Assembly: GCA_036375715.1 (NCBI GenBank)
Contig: DASVBS010000023.1
Coordinates: 1-54,714 of the forward strand
Direction: 5' to 3'
Length of the DNA stretch: 54,714 bases
DNA from: Longimicrobiaceae bacterium
Lineage (GTDB): Bacteria > Gemmatimonadota > Gemmatimonadetes > Longimicrobiales > Longimicrobiaceae
The notes under the pieces were generated by a model. The model made no database searches. It was not told the origin of the DNA and saw only the letters and a list, made by a program, of their open reading frames with translations. Of this stretch, positions 8,399 through 16,102 are shown piece by piece. A program made the translations under genes and the position numbers. Each line of letters opens with the position of its first letter. Positions within the stretch are counted from its first letter, which is position 1.

Positions 8399-9228
8399 GC
8401 CTCACCGTTGACCTGGCCGCCGAGCGAGCCCGCGCAGCAGAAAGGCGTAAGGCATGTCGACTCCGCACACGGGCTCGGATAATCCTCGCTGAGCGGTGGA
8501 ACGCCACCGAAAACGAGCTGCGGAATGCAATCGCGGAGGAATACCCGCGCATGGAGGCGAGCGAGGCCGCCGAGCTCCTGCGTGTCGCCCTTGAAATCCA
8601 GGAGAGGGAGAAGCCCCGGCGGGTGCCGGTGAGCGGCGTGGTTGACCTCCGGCCCCCCGAGGTTCCGGCGAAGATGCCGCCGCGCAAGAAGTACCGGCAG
8701 GAGTGGGATCAGCTGCTCAGCGAGCGGCTGCGGGATCGGGAGCCGGACCCGAAGCCTGAGTCCAAGCCCAAACCACCCAAGGAAAAACCAATGCCCGCAC
8801 CGAAGGTGAGCAGGAGGAGAGTCGGAGACGAAGTCGACATGCGCGCAATTAATGCCGACCTGCGCGCCAGGATAACGGCGGCGATCGACGCGGAGGTACA
8901 GCGCAACCCGGATGCGAAGTCTACCGACATTCGCCGGGCCGTGCGGGAGGCAACCGGAATCGCACTCACCGCGCGGCAATCCGACTACCTACGAGCGAAG
9001 GCACGGGGTCAGGTCAAAGGGCTCGCCCCGCGCCGAACGGACGAACCGAAACAAGCAGGGGACGTCATGCCCGCTGCGACGGCGGCGAAGAAAACGGATC
9101 TGCCGGAGGTCGGCTCTGGCGACTACATCCGGCTGGAAGAGGTAGACGGCGGATGGCTCGTGCAGGTGTCCATTCGGTTCAAGGACGCGGGGAGCGCCCG
9201 CAAGGCGATAGCAGGGTTGCTGGCGTGA
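8395..9228 (+). CDS. Unknown modular protein with Pro/Lys linker
   Basis: The 277-residue protein starts with GTG 8395. A helical, charged N-terminal module (about residues 1-75) is joined by a disordered Pro/Lys/Glu linker (PDPKPESKPKPPKEKP) to a second helical module (about 140-205, RARITAAIDAEV ... DIRRAVREATG) and a short beta-rich end (GGWLVQVSIRF). The two helical modules show a similar pattern and may be an internal duplication. In-frame ATGs at 8791 and 9067, each beginning MPA after a purine-rich stretch, could give shorter products. No function is assigned. Confidence 0.65.
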   Translation: MSLTVDLAAERARAAERRKACRLRTRARIILAERWNATENELRNAIAEEYPRMEASEAAELLRVALEIQEREKPRRVPVSGVVDLRPPEVPAKMPPRKKYRQEWDQLLSERLRDREPDPKPESKPKPPKEKPMPAPKVSRRRVGDEVDMRAINADLRARITAAIDAEVQRNPDAKSTDIRRAVREATGIALTARQSDYLRAKARGQVKGLAPRRTDEPKQAGDVMPAATAAKKTDLPEVGSGDYIRLEEVDGGWLVQVSIRFKDAGSARKAIAGLLA

Positions 9229-9335
9229 GCAATGCCGATCGCCGGTGCAGGATCGCGGCGGGCGAGGCGCACGAGCCCACGATGAGGTAGACGGCGAGCA
9301 GGAATTCACGAGAACAGGAGCCCCACGAGAGCTGA

Positions 9336-10067
9336 ATGGCCGAGTTAGCGATCGATCACCCGAAGCATGGCCCTCGGATCCGCTCTTCGCGGATCCTGCG
9401 ACCGGAGGAGCGCGACGCGCGAGAGGCCGTCGCGAACATCCGCAAGCAGCTGATGAAGCTGGATGCGCTGGACAAGGAGATGGTGGCGCGCCTGGAGGCT
9501 GCACTCGATGACTCCGAGGAGCTCGAGCGCCTCGCTGGTACTTACCTGTCGGACTCGGACCGGCTCCGACTCGGCTACTGGCCGGAAGGCAGAGCCTACC
9601 TTGTGCTCGAAGAGGCTGAGCTGATCGCCCGCTTCATCCGGGAGCGGTATCGGCCCGACCTGAATGGGTTCGCAATCGCGGTGATCTTCGAGAAGAAGCT
9701 CTCGCCCGTCCTTCGGCGCGGGCGCCTCGGCACGGCTGCCAAGCTACCGGGCAAGACCCGCTTCCTGACCGAGTTCGCCGCTCAGGGGGAAGGCGTGGCA
9801 TTCGACGCGGTCATCACTCTCGGCTTCCTGGACTGGGTATGCCTGACGGACGCGGACCGTCAGCGACTGGTGCACCACGAACTCGAGCACCTCGCCCCGG
9901 ACGGCGAAGGCGGGATCATGCTCGTCCCCCACGACTTCGAGGACTTCCGATCGATCTGGGAACTGTACGGGCCTGCGTCCGAGACGGGCGTCTTCAGCAG
10001 CGATTCGATCGGCAGGAAGGTGACCCTGACCGGGTCCCAGATGGACCTTATGGAAGAGGCGGTCTGA
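9336..10067 (+). CDS. Putative phage metallopeptidase (HExxH)
   Basis: The 243-residue protein carries H181-E182-L-E-H185 in the segment RLVHHELEHL, the zinc metallopeptidase motif, followed 16 residues later by a VPHDFEDF segment that may give a further ligand. The layout fits the phage metallopeptidase family known from many dsDNA phages, whose substrate is unknown. The N-terminal region (about 30-75) is helical. ATG 9336 follows GAGAGC. The 107 bases before it hold no convincing gene. The next gene begins three bases after its stop. Confidence 0.7.
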   Translation: MAELAIDHPKHGPRIRSSRILRPEERDAREAVANIRKQLMKLDALDKEMVARLEAALDDSEELERLAGTYLSDSDRLRLGYWPEGRAYLVLEEAELIARFIRERYRPDLNGFAIAVIFEKKLSPVLRRGRLGTAAKLPGKTRFLTEFAAQGEGVAFDAVITLGFLDWVCLTDADRQRLVHHELEHLAPDGEGGIMLVPHDFEDFRSIWELYGPASETGVFSSDSIGRKVTLTGSQMDLMEEAV

Positions 10068-10070
10068 TCG

Positions 10071-10412
10071 ATGGTTGCTTCGGACCTGCTGGATCGCTGG
10101 CGAGAACTCGCCGAGACACTGGAGCCGTTTGCGGCGGCGGCGGCGGAGGCGTACCGCCGAGCAGCGCAGGAGCTTGAGGACGCTCTACGTGCCGCGGCCA
10201 CCGAGCCCATTACTCCGCGCCAGGCGGAAGCCTAGGGCATCTGTGACGCGGAGACAGTGCGGCGCGCAGTTCGGGAGGGGCGGGCGACCAACGTCGGAAC
10301 GCCCGGCAGAATCCTGGTTCCCCGCAACCAACTGCCTCGCGGGCGTGGCCGAAGGCGATCATCCTTTGAGGAGATCGCCAGGACGGCGGTCAGACCCTCG
10401 AACAGGAGATGA
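10071..10412 (+). pseudogene. HTH/excisionase-like gene interrupted by in-frame TAG
   Basis: ATG 10071 opens a frame whose first 54 codons (helical, Ala/Glu-rich, ending PITPRQAEA) stop at TAG 10233-10235. The same frame then continues without another stop for 58 codons to TGA 10410-10412, and the continued part reads GICDAETVRRAVREG ... VGTPGRILVPRNQLP. Joined across the TAG, the sequence makes a normal HTH_17/excisionase helix-turn-helix (ITPRQAEA-x-GICDAETVRRA), where the missing residue is usually Leu; one T-to-A change in TTG would give TAG. The end overlaps the integrase start by ATGA, as expected for an intact coupled gene. Nonsense mutation, sequencing error or readthrough are all possible. 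Confidence 0.7.
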
Positions 10413-11611
10413 CCATGGGAAGGCTGGAGGTCCTGTACCGCAAGAAGGGGCGTGGATACACCGTCAGCCTCGTGAGGCGCTCGGACCGACCCGGGCTGTG
10501 GCTCCGCTGGTGGGACGGCTCGCTGCGGGATGGCCGGGGCGACTACGTGTGGCGCTGCCTGGATCACGAAGACGAGCTCCAGGCACGGAGGGAGTGCGAC
10601 CAATTGGCGGGGCTGAAGCTGGCCGGGCAGCTGGCCGCCGAGAAGAGCGACGAGATCTCGATCACTGCCCTGTTCTCCGCCTACGAGTCGGCAAAGACCT
10701 CCAGGAAGAAGCCTGATCAGGCCTACCGGGATCGGTACCGGATGAAGCTGTGGCAGCGGTTCCTTCGGGATCCGTCGCGGCCGGCGCTCTCGATCGATCC
10801 CGACACGGTCGAAGCCTACGCCGACTGGCGCCGGGAGCAGGGTGTGGGTGACACGACCATCGGGCACGAGATCGTGTTCCTCCGCGGGGTGCTCGATTGG
10901 GCGCTGACGAAGCGGACGCCAAGCGGGGAGCCACTACTCCGGTTTAATCCGATCGCGAAGGTCAAGCGGCTCCGCAGCCGGGATCCCCATGTGCCCGTCG
11001 CGTCGCCGAGGGATTTCGCCGCGGTGCTCCGCTACTCCGACCGCGTTGATCGCCAGAAGCTACTGCGACCGCTGCTCATCCTGGTCCACGAGCACGGCTG
11101 GCGTCTTTCTGCGTGGTGCCAGCTGCGAGCCTCGGATCTAGACCTCAAGCCCTTCGAGCCCGCCCCCGGCGTTGTGTGGCCTTACGGGCGGATTCGGAAG
11201 CGGAGCGAGACCGACAAGAAAGGCAAGGGCGCATGGGTGCCCCTGACCCCGCGCTCCAGGAAGGCCGCGGCGCTGCTGCTGCGCCGCTCAGCAGCGATCG
11301 GCGAGACCTACCTGTTCCGGGCGCCGCGGGCCAAAGGGCACTGGCAGGTCCAGCACGCCCTCGACCTGCTGCACCGAGCGGAGCGGCTCGCCACTGACGA
11401 GCTCCGTCGCGGTCACCTGATCGGTGAGGACGAAGAAATCCGCCTCGGCGGCTTCCACGCCCTGCGGCGGAAGTGGGGATCCGATCGCAAGGGTGAGCCA
11501 CTGGTCGATGTGGCGGAGGCCGGTCAGTGGCATCCGGCGACGCTGCTTCAGCACTACCAGAAAGCCGATCCGGAGACCACGCTCCGGGTCACGCTGAGGG
11601 CCCGAAAGTAG
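10409..11611 (+). CDS. int: Tyrosine recombinase integrase
   Basis: The 400-residue protein has the phage integrase C-terminal catalytic set: Arg in EHGWRLSAW (about residue 232), H-x-x-R in FHALRRKW (about 350), His in GQWHPATL and the nucleophile Tyr in LLQHYQK (about 383). Residues 60-180 would be the SAM-like core-binding domain. It integrates the element at the adjacent tRNA-Gln 3' end, only 72 bases downstream. ATG 10409 overlaps the split HTH gene; ATG 10415 (MGRLEV) is an alternative. It stops with TAG. Confidence 0.95.
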   Translation: MTMGRLEVLYRKKGRGYTVSLVRRSDRPGLWLRWWDGSLRDGRGDYVWRCLDHEDELQARRECDQLAGLKLAGQLAAEKSDEISITALFSAYESAKTSRKKPDQAYRDRYRMKLWQRFLRDPSRPALSIDPDTVEAYADWRREQGVGDTTIGHEIVFLRGVLDWALTKRTPSGEPLLRFNPIAKVKRLRSRDPHVPVASPRDFAAVLRYSDRVDRQKLLRPLLILVHEHGWRLSAWCQLRASDLDLKPFEPAPGVVWPYGRIRKRSETDKKGKGAWVPLTPRSRKAAALLLRRSAAIGETYLFRAPRAKGHWQVQHALDLLHRAERLATDELRRGHLIGEDEEIRLGGFHALRRKWGSDRKGEPLVDVAEAGQWHPATLLQHYQKADPETTLRVTLRARK

Positions 11612-11682
11612 GGAGAAACCAGAACCGAAACCAGAACCACGCGGATTAGGCGAAGTGCCATAGATGAAGGAATGAGAAGGAG

Positions 11683-11753
11683 TTCCCCCCGGAGGATTCG
11701 AACCTCCACTATGGGTTCCAAAGACCCGTGTGCTGCCATTACACCAGGGGGGA
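11683..11753 (-). tRNA. tRNA-Gln (anticodon TTG)
   Basis: Read on the minus strand, the acceptor arm TCCCCCC pairs with GGGGGGA, the D arm contains GTGTAATGGCAGCAC, the anticodon loop is CTTTGGA (TTG, reading CAA), and the T arm is GGAGGTTCGAATCCTCC. The 3' CCA is not encoded. The first anticodon-stem pair looks mismatched (C-A). It follows ispE by 45 bases on the same strand. Its 3' end faces the integrase and is the likely attachment site, kept intact by the element. Confidence 0.93.
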
Positions 11754-11798
11754 GCAGACCTTAAAGCTAACCCGCATCAGACAACAGGGTCAACCCGA

Positions 11799-12692
11799 CT
11801 ACCGCGGCTGCAACGCGGGTTCGGGGAGCGCCGTCAGAGTAGCCGCTAGCCACACCGTGAAGCCCTTCGCGTGCAGCTCGGGGGCGGCCGAGAGGGGCGG
11901 ACTCCGGTGGTCGAATACCGCGAAGATCGAGGCTCCGCTCCCCGCCAGCAGCGCGATGCGCGCGCCCGACCGACGCAGGATCTCCAGCCCCTCCCTCAGC
12001 CGCGGCAAGCGCTCGCACACCACATCCTCGAAATCGTTGTGCGCCCGCGCCGCAACTCCCTCCCATCCGCCCAGTTCGGCGAGCCGCACGAGGGAGGCGC
12101 GCGGCCGATACGCACCCCCACGGAGCTGCGCGATCCGCTGGAAGGCGCCCGCGGTCGACATGGGCTCTCGCGGGTGCGCTACCAGCACCGAAGCGGCGGG
12201 CAGCGGCGGTAGCGCGAACAGCCGCTCCCCGCGACTCCAACCCAGCGCGAGGGGCGACCCGCAGAGGAAAAACGGCACATCGCTCCCCAGCTCTATGGCG
12301 ATCTGCAGGAGCACTTCCTCGGCCAGCGGCCCCCCGAAGAGCCGGTTGAGGGCGCGCAGCGTGGCCGCGGCGTCTGAGCTTCCACCACCCAGACCCGCCG
12401 CGGCCGGAATTCTCTTGTGCAGCTCGATGGAAAGCCCCTCGTCCGGGCGACCCACTTCGTCTAGAAAGCGGCGCGCCGCCCGCACCACCAGGTTGTCCGT
12501 CGGCGGACCCGTCTCGATGCCGCCCTCCACTTGCAGGGTGATCCCCCGGCCGCCGCGGGCGATGGTCAGCTCGTCCGCCAGGTCGATGGCGCAGAAGAGG
12601 GTCTCGAGCGAATGATAGCCGGAGTCTTCCCGCGCCAGGATGTGCAGCCAGAGATTCACCTTGGCCGGGGCGTTGATCCGCACGACGCTCAC
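11799..12692 (-). CDS. ispE: 4-diphosphocytidyl-2-C-methyl-D-erythritol kinase
   Basis: IspE phosphorylates CDP-methylerythritol in the MEP pathway to isoprenoid precursors. The 297-residue protein shows the GHMP-kinase features: NAPAKVNLWLHI at the start, the ATP loop PAAAGLGGGSSDAA in the middle, SDVPFFL, and a C-terminal LLAGSGASIFAVF. The start is GTG 12692, overlapping the stop of the upstream flippase-like gene (GTGA); frames further upstream are not conserved in character. It is the last protein gene of the minus-strand run before tRNA-Gln. Confidence 0.95.
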   Translation of the reverse strand: MSVVRINAPAKVNLWLHILAREDSGYHSLETLFCAIDLADELTIARGGRGITLQVEGGIETGPPTDNLVVRAARRFLDEVGRPDEGLSIELHKRIPAAAGLGGGSSDAAATLRALNRLFGGPLAEEVLLQIAIELGSDVPFFLCGSPLALGWSRGERLFALPPLPAASVLVAHPREPMSTAGAFQRIAQLRGGAYRPRASLVRLAELGGWEGVAARAHNDFEDVVCERLPRLREGLEILRRSGARIALLAGSGASIFAVFDHRSPPLSAAPELHAKGFTVWLAATLTALPEPALQPR

Positions 12693-13753
12693 GCGGTCCC
12701 CTCCGCTCGCGACGCCGCCGACGAGCTGTCCGTGGCCTGTTCCACGGTCTCCTCGCTCCTGCGCACCGTGCGCCAGCCCAGTCCCAGGCGCCACACGTAG
12801 TAGATCCCGATCAGGGTCACCGGTATGAAGCCGGCTATGTGGTAGCCAACGGCAAAGGAGACCGCCTTCTGCGGCGCCACCTCCCACAGTGCCAGGCCCA
12901 CCCGAGCCGCCGCCTCGAAAGGCCCGAAGAACCCCGGCGAGGAAGGAATGGACACCGCGAGGGAGATGAGAGACTGGAGGAACACCGCTCCGGAAAAGGA
13001 CACTTCACCGATCCCGAACGAGCGGAACGCCAGCAGATAGGACAGCGCGGTAGCCAGCCACTGACCCAGAGCCAGGACCACGGAAATGACCAGCAGCCGC
13101 ACCTCCCGCAGTACCGTGAGGCCCTGGAGGAAGGCCTCCAGGCCGCGAACCACGGCCAGGCCGAGCGGTCGCGGCAGGATGCGGAGCATGACCGCTTCGA
13201 TCAGGCGAACGACGCGCGCCGGAGCAACGACCAGCAACAGCAGCGCCACCGCCGCCAGGCTCATCGCGACGCCGACCACCCGCGCCGCGGCGCGCGGGTC
13301 GACTCCGGCGATCGTACTCGCCACGGGAAAAGAGGGCGCCGCCATCGCCGCGAAGAGCAGGCCGACCAGGATGAGCCCGTCCAGGATCCGCTCGACCAGA
13401 AGGGTCGCGAGCGACCCGGCGACGCTCACCGGCGTGAGCCGCGACAATGTGAGTGCTCGCGCGAATTCGCCCACCCGTGCCGGCAGGAGATTGTTGGCCG
13501 CGAATCCGATCATCACCGCGGCGTAGCGAGGCCGGAAGGGCAACCGCTGCTGGAGTGGACGCAGCAGGACTCCCCAGCGAACCGCCCGTATGGCGAATCC
13601 GACCAGGGTGAGTGAGACGGCCAGTGTGAGCAGTGGAAGATTGGCTCGGGAGAGCTCGTGGCGCACTTCGGCGAGGGACACATCGCGCAGCACCCAGAGC
13701 AGCAGCAGGACGCTCAGGGTGACGCCGATCAGGGTTTTGAGGTGGGACCTCAT
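12689..13753 (-). CDS. Lysylphosphatidylglycerol synthase TM-region (flippase-like) protein
   Basis: The 354-residue protein is a multi-span inner-membrane protein of the LPG_synthase_TM family: hydrophobic helices throughout, with the typical segments IGFAANNLLPARVGEFARA near residue 85 and SIPSSPGFFGPFEA near 275. The catalytic aminoacyl-transfer domain found in MprF is absent, so it is the stand-alone membrane type, usually tied to lipid or glycan transport. Its substrate is unknown. Genes on both sides overlap it by four bases. Confidence 0.85.
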   Translation of the reverse strand: MRSHLKTLIGVTLSVLLLLWVLRDVSLAEVRHELSRANLPLLTLAVSLTLVGFAIRAVRWGVLLRPLQQRLPFRPRYAAVMIGFAANNLLPARVGEFARALTLSRLTPVSVAGSLATLLVERILDGLILVGLLFAAMAAPSFPVASTIAGVDPRAAARVVGVAMSLAAVALLLLVVAPARVVRLIEAVMLRILPRPLGLAVVRGLEAFLQGLTVLREVRLLVISVVLALGQWLATALSYLLAFRSFGIGEVSFSGAVFLQSLISLAVSIPSSPGFFGPFEAAARVGLALWEVAPQKAVSFAVGYHIAGFIPVTLIGIYYVWRLGLGWRTVRRSEETVEQATDSSSAASRAEGTA

Positions 13754-14481
13754 TCCTCCGGGGCGCCCCCCGCTGCCGCGACCTCCAGCAGATCGAAGAG
13801 CTCACGGAGACTTCCCGCCAGCTCCACCTCGGCGCCGGGCACCTCGCGCACGGCCCGCTCGATCTCGTCGCGCATGGCGAGCGCCTCCCGCAGCGCCCCT
13901 TGCCGATCCATTAACAGGGTTTCGATCGGTACGGGTTCCTGCAATGCCGCTGCGGTGGGGTGACTCATCTCGGCCTCGTGATCGGGCGTCAGGACGTGGG
14001 GGCCCTCGTCGTCGTAGAAGAGAGCCTCGATCTCGACCGGCTCTACCGGGGCTGCTTCCACCAGAGACACTGCGCGGCTTCCTCCGACATCCACGGGCTC
14101 CGACGCGCTCGGCTCTTCGGAGTGTTCGACCCGATCCCAGCGGGCGATAGCGGCACGAATGCGCTCGTCGTCGATCTCGCCCCAGCGCTCCGAGGCGCGC
14201 ACGAGGAGCTTCAGGTCACGCACCGTGCGCAAGGAGAGCTCGCGGATCTCCTCGCTCCACGAGACCTGCGCCGCCTCCACCGAGCGCAACGCCTCTTCCA
14301 GGCGCTCCGCCAGTGCGCCAACGCTCTCGGCGCCGGCCATCTGCGCGCTGCCGCGCACGCCGCCCGCCAGACGGAGCAGCAGGGAGAGATGCGGTGATCC
14401 GCCCGCCGAGAGCTGCGCCTCCAACTGGTCCAGGTAGTCGGCCGCCTCCAACGCGAAGTATCGGTCGAGCTGGTCCGACAT
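13750..14481 (-). CDS. HPt-like protein lacking the phospho-histidine
   Basis: The 243-residue protein starts MSDQLDRYF at 14481. Residues 1-65 match a histidine phosphotransfer helix bundle: ADYLDQLEAQL ... LLRLAGGVRGSAQMAGAESV. In true HPt domains the motif is A-H-x-x-K-G; here the His is Gly and Lys is Arg. A second, acidic variable part follows, then a C-terminal helical region (about 185-235). It lies between pdxJ (two bases upstream) and the flippase-like gene (overlap). It may be a structural or sequestering relative of HPt proteins, like the degenerate ones in chemosensory systems; no partner kinase is nearby. Confidence 0.6.
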   Translation of the reverse strand: MSDQLDRYFALEAADYLDQLEAQLSAGGSPHLSLLLRLAGGVRGSAQMAGAESVGALAERLEEALRSVEAAQVSWSEEIRELSLRTVRDLKLLVRASERWGEIDDERIRAAIARWDRVEHSEEPSASEPVDVGGSRAVSLVEAAPVEPVEIEALFYDDEGPHVLTPDHEAEMSHPTAAALQEPVPIETLLMDRQGALREALAMRDEIERAVREVPGAEVELAGSLRELFDLLEVAAAGGAPEE

Positions 14482-14483
14482 CT

Positions 14484-15215
14484 TCAGATCCCGCCCCGCG
14501 CGCGGCGCATCACCTCCGCCATTTCGCGCACCGCACGCTCCAATCCCACGAAGATCGCATGGCTCACGATGGAGTGGCCGATGTTGAGCTCCTCGACCTC
14601 CTGGATCGCGGCGATCGGCCCGACGTTGAGATAGGTAAGCCCGTGACCGGCGTGCACCGCGAGGCCCAGCGATCGACCGAGCGCGGCCGCGCGTGCGAGC
14701 CTCCGGAGCTGCTCGGCTCTCTTCTCCCCACCGGTGTTGGCGTACTCGCCCGTATGAAGCTCGATGGCCTCGACGCCCAGGTCGGCGGAAGCACGAATCG
14801 CGTCCTCCTCCGGATCGATGAAGAGGGACGTGCGGATCCCCGCCCCGCGCAGGCGTTCCACAGCCCGGCCGATGTCCCGCCTCGCCTGCTCGGTGGCGAG
14901 CATCAGCCCCCCTTCGGTGGTGACCTCCTCCCGTCGCTCGGGGACCAGCGTGGCCTGGTAAGGCCTCCAACCCACCGCCAGCTCCACGACATCCGAGACG
15001 GCGGCCAGCTCCAGGTTCAGGGGTGTGCGGATGGTTCGGACAAGGAGGTCGACATCGCGATCCTGGATGTGGCGACGGTCCTCACGCAGATGAACCGTGA
15101 TGCCATCCGCCCCGCCCAGCTCGGCGAGCACGGCCGCTCGCGCCGGATCGGGCTCGTCCGTGCGGCGAGCCTGCCGCACGGTGGCGACGTGATCGATGTT
15201 GACGTAGAGTCTCAC
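14484..15215 (-). CDS. pdxJ: Pyridoxine 5'-phosphate synthase
   Basis: PdxJ condenses 1-deoxy-D-xylulose 5-phosphate with 3-amino-2-oxopropyl phosphate to make pyridoxine 5'-phosphate (vitamin B6 pathway). The 243-residue protein is of normal length and carries [15 protein letters not shown] at the start, [23 protein letters not shown] and HAGHGLTY, the signature segments of the TIM-barrel family. It overlaps the next upstream gene by four bases and is two bases from the HPt-like gene. Confidence 0.97.
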   Translation of the reverse strand: MRLYVNIDHVATVRQARRTDEPDPARAAVLAELGGADGITVHLREDRRHIQDRDVDLLVRTIRTPLNLELAAVSDVVELAVGWRPYQATLVPERREEVTTEGGLMLATEQARRDIGRAVERLRGAGIRTSLFIDPEEDAIRASADLGVEAIELHTGEYANTGGEKRAEQLRRLARAAALGRSLGLAVHAGHGLTYLNVGPIAAIQEVEELNIGHSIVSHAIFVGLERAVREMAEVMRRARGGI

Positions 15216-16102
15216 GCTTTCGCTCGGAGCAGTTGCGCCACGACCTGCGCGGCCTCCTCGTCGAGGCCGCGCTGGCCGGCGATTTCCAGCGTCGCAAGGG
15301 CGAGCACCGAATATAAGTGCGCGTCGGAAGGCGACAACTGCGAGAGATGCGCCCGCACGGTGCTCGCGTCTCCCCGCACGACCGGACCCGTCAGCGCGTC
15401 GACGGGCCCCAGTCGGGCCACATTATCCACTGCGCCGCTCGCCAGCGCGCACAGGGCGAAGCGCGCCTCCTCGCGCGGAATTCCCGCCTCGCTCATCCAG
15501 CGCTCGGACACGCTCAGGAGTGTCACCACGAAGTTGGACGCAGCCACCGCGGCAGCATGGTATAGAGCCTTCGCTCCCTGCGGAACGGCGAGAACCTTCC
15601 CGTCGAGGTGCTCGGCCAGTCGCTGCGCGGCGGCGACCGCCTCCGTGTCGCCCTCGACCGCGTACCAGGCGCCATGCAGTCGGGCGGCTGCCCCGGCGTC
15701 GGGGAGGGCGACGAGGGGGTGTAGCGACCCGACGTGACACCCGTGCTCCGCCAGTGGCCTGAGAACCTCGGCCCCCATCGCGCCGCTGAGGTGCAGACAG
15801 ACGGTTCCAGCAGGGAGTGGTAGAGAGGCGAGCGACGCGGCGACCTCCCCCAGCGCGGAGTCTGGAACCGCGAGGATCAGGGTTGATGGAGGATTTGCGG
15901 CGAGTGCTTCGTAACTTGCGCGGTACGCGACGGAGGAGGCGAAGGAGCCGGACGGCTCGAGGAGCGGGTGCTCGGGGGTGGAAGGTGATCGACCGATGAC
16001 GGTCAGCCGGCGGGCGGCGCCGACGCCCGCCAGGGCGAGACCCAGCGCGAGCCCGGCCCGTCCCGCTCCGAGGATGGCGAGGTGATCGAGGGCCTCACGC
16101 AC
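15212..16102 (-). CDS. DUF2520 / Rossmann-like oxidoreductase
   Basis: The 296-residue protein opens with a Rossmann dinucleotide-binding loop ([16 protein letters not shown]), followed by [14 protein letters not shown] and [15 protein letters not shown], then [11 protein letters not shown], the typical start of the second domain. The C-terminal half is the helical DUF2520 domain ([18 protein letters not shown]). Related proteins are often called F420- or NAD(P)-binding reductases, but the reaction is unknown. It overlaps both pdxJ and hflX, suggesting one transcript. Confidence 0.85.
   Translation of the reverse strand: MREALDHLAILGAGRAGLALGLALAGVGAARRLTVIGRSPSTPEHPLLEPSGSFASSVAYRASYEALAANPPSTLILAVPDSALGEVAASLASLPLPAGTVCLHLSGAMGAEVLRPLAEHGCHVGSLHPLVALPDAGAAARLHGAWYAVEGDTEAVAAAQRLAEHLDGKVLAVPQGAKALYHAAAVAASNFVVTLLSVSERWMSEAGIPREEARFALCALASGAVDNVARLGPVDALTGPVVRGDASTVRAHLSQLSPSDAHLYSVLALATLEIAGQRGLDEEAAQVVAQLLRAKA

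Larger units (their letters stand above)
1..11690. mobile_element. Integrated phage-like element, right part; left end outside window
   Basis: Every gene from 67 to 11611 is on the plus strand, mostly joined by ATGA or GTGA overlaps. The set is typical of a temperate phage or integrative element: HTH/excisionase-like proteins, small membrane peptides, a recombination block, a phage-type metallopeptidase and a tyrosine integrase. The integrase stops 72 bases before the 3' end of tRNA-Gln, the usual layout for tRNA-targeted integration. No second copy of the tRNA 3' end was seen inside the window, so the other attachment site must lie to the left. No terminase, capsid or tail gene is visible, so prophage versus satellite or ICE cannot be decided. 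Confidence 0.8.

Noticed and set aside
9229-9335. Small gene between 9228 and 9336
   Set aside because: Only a 17-codon frame without a ribosome binding site or domain was found.
10233-10235. TAG reassigned as a sense codon in the element
   Set aside because: Other element genes, including the integrase and the first HTH gene, end in TAG, so general recoding is unlikely.
1-11690. Left attachment site inside the window
   Set aside because: No copy of the tRNA T-arm or acceptor end was seen left of the tRNA.
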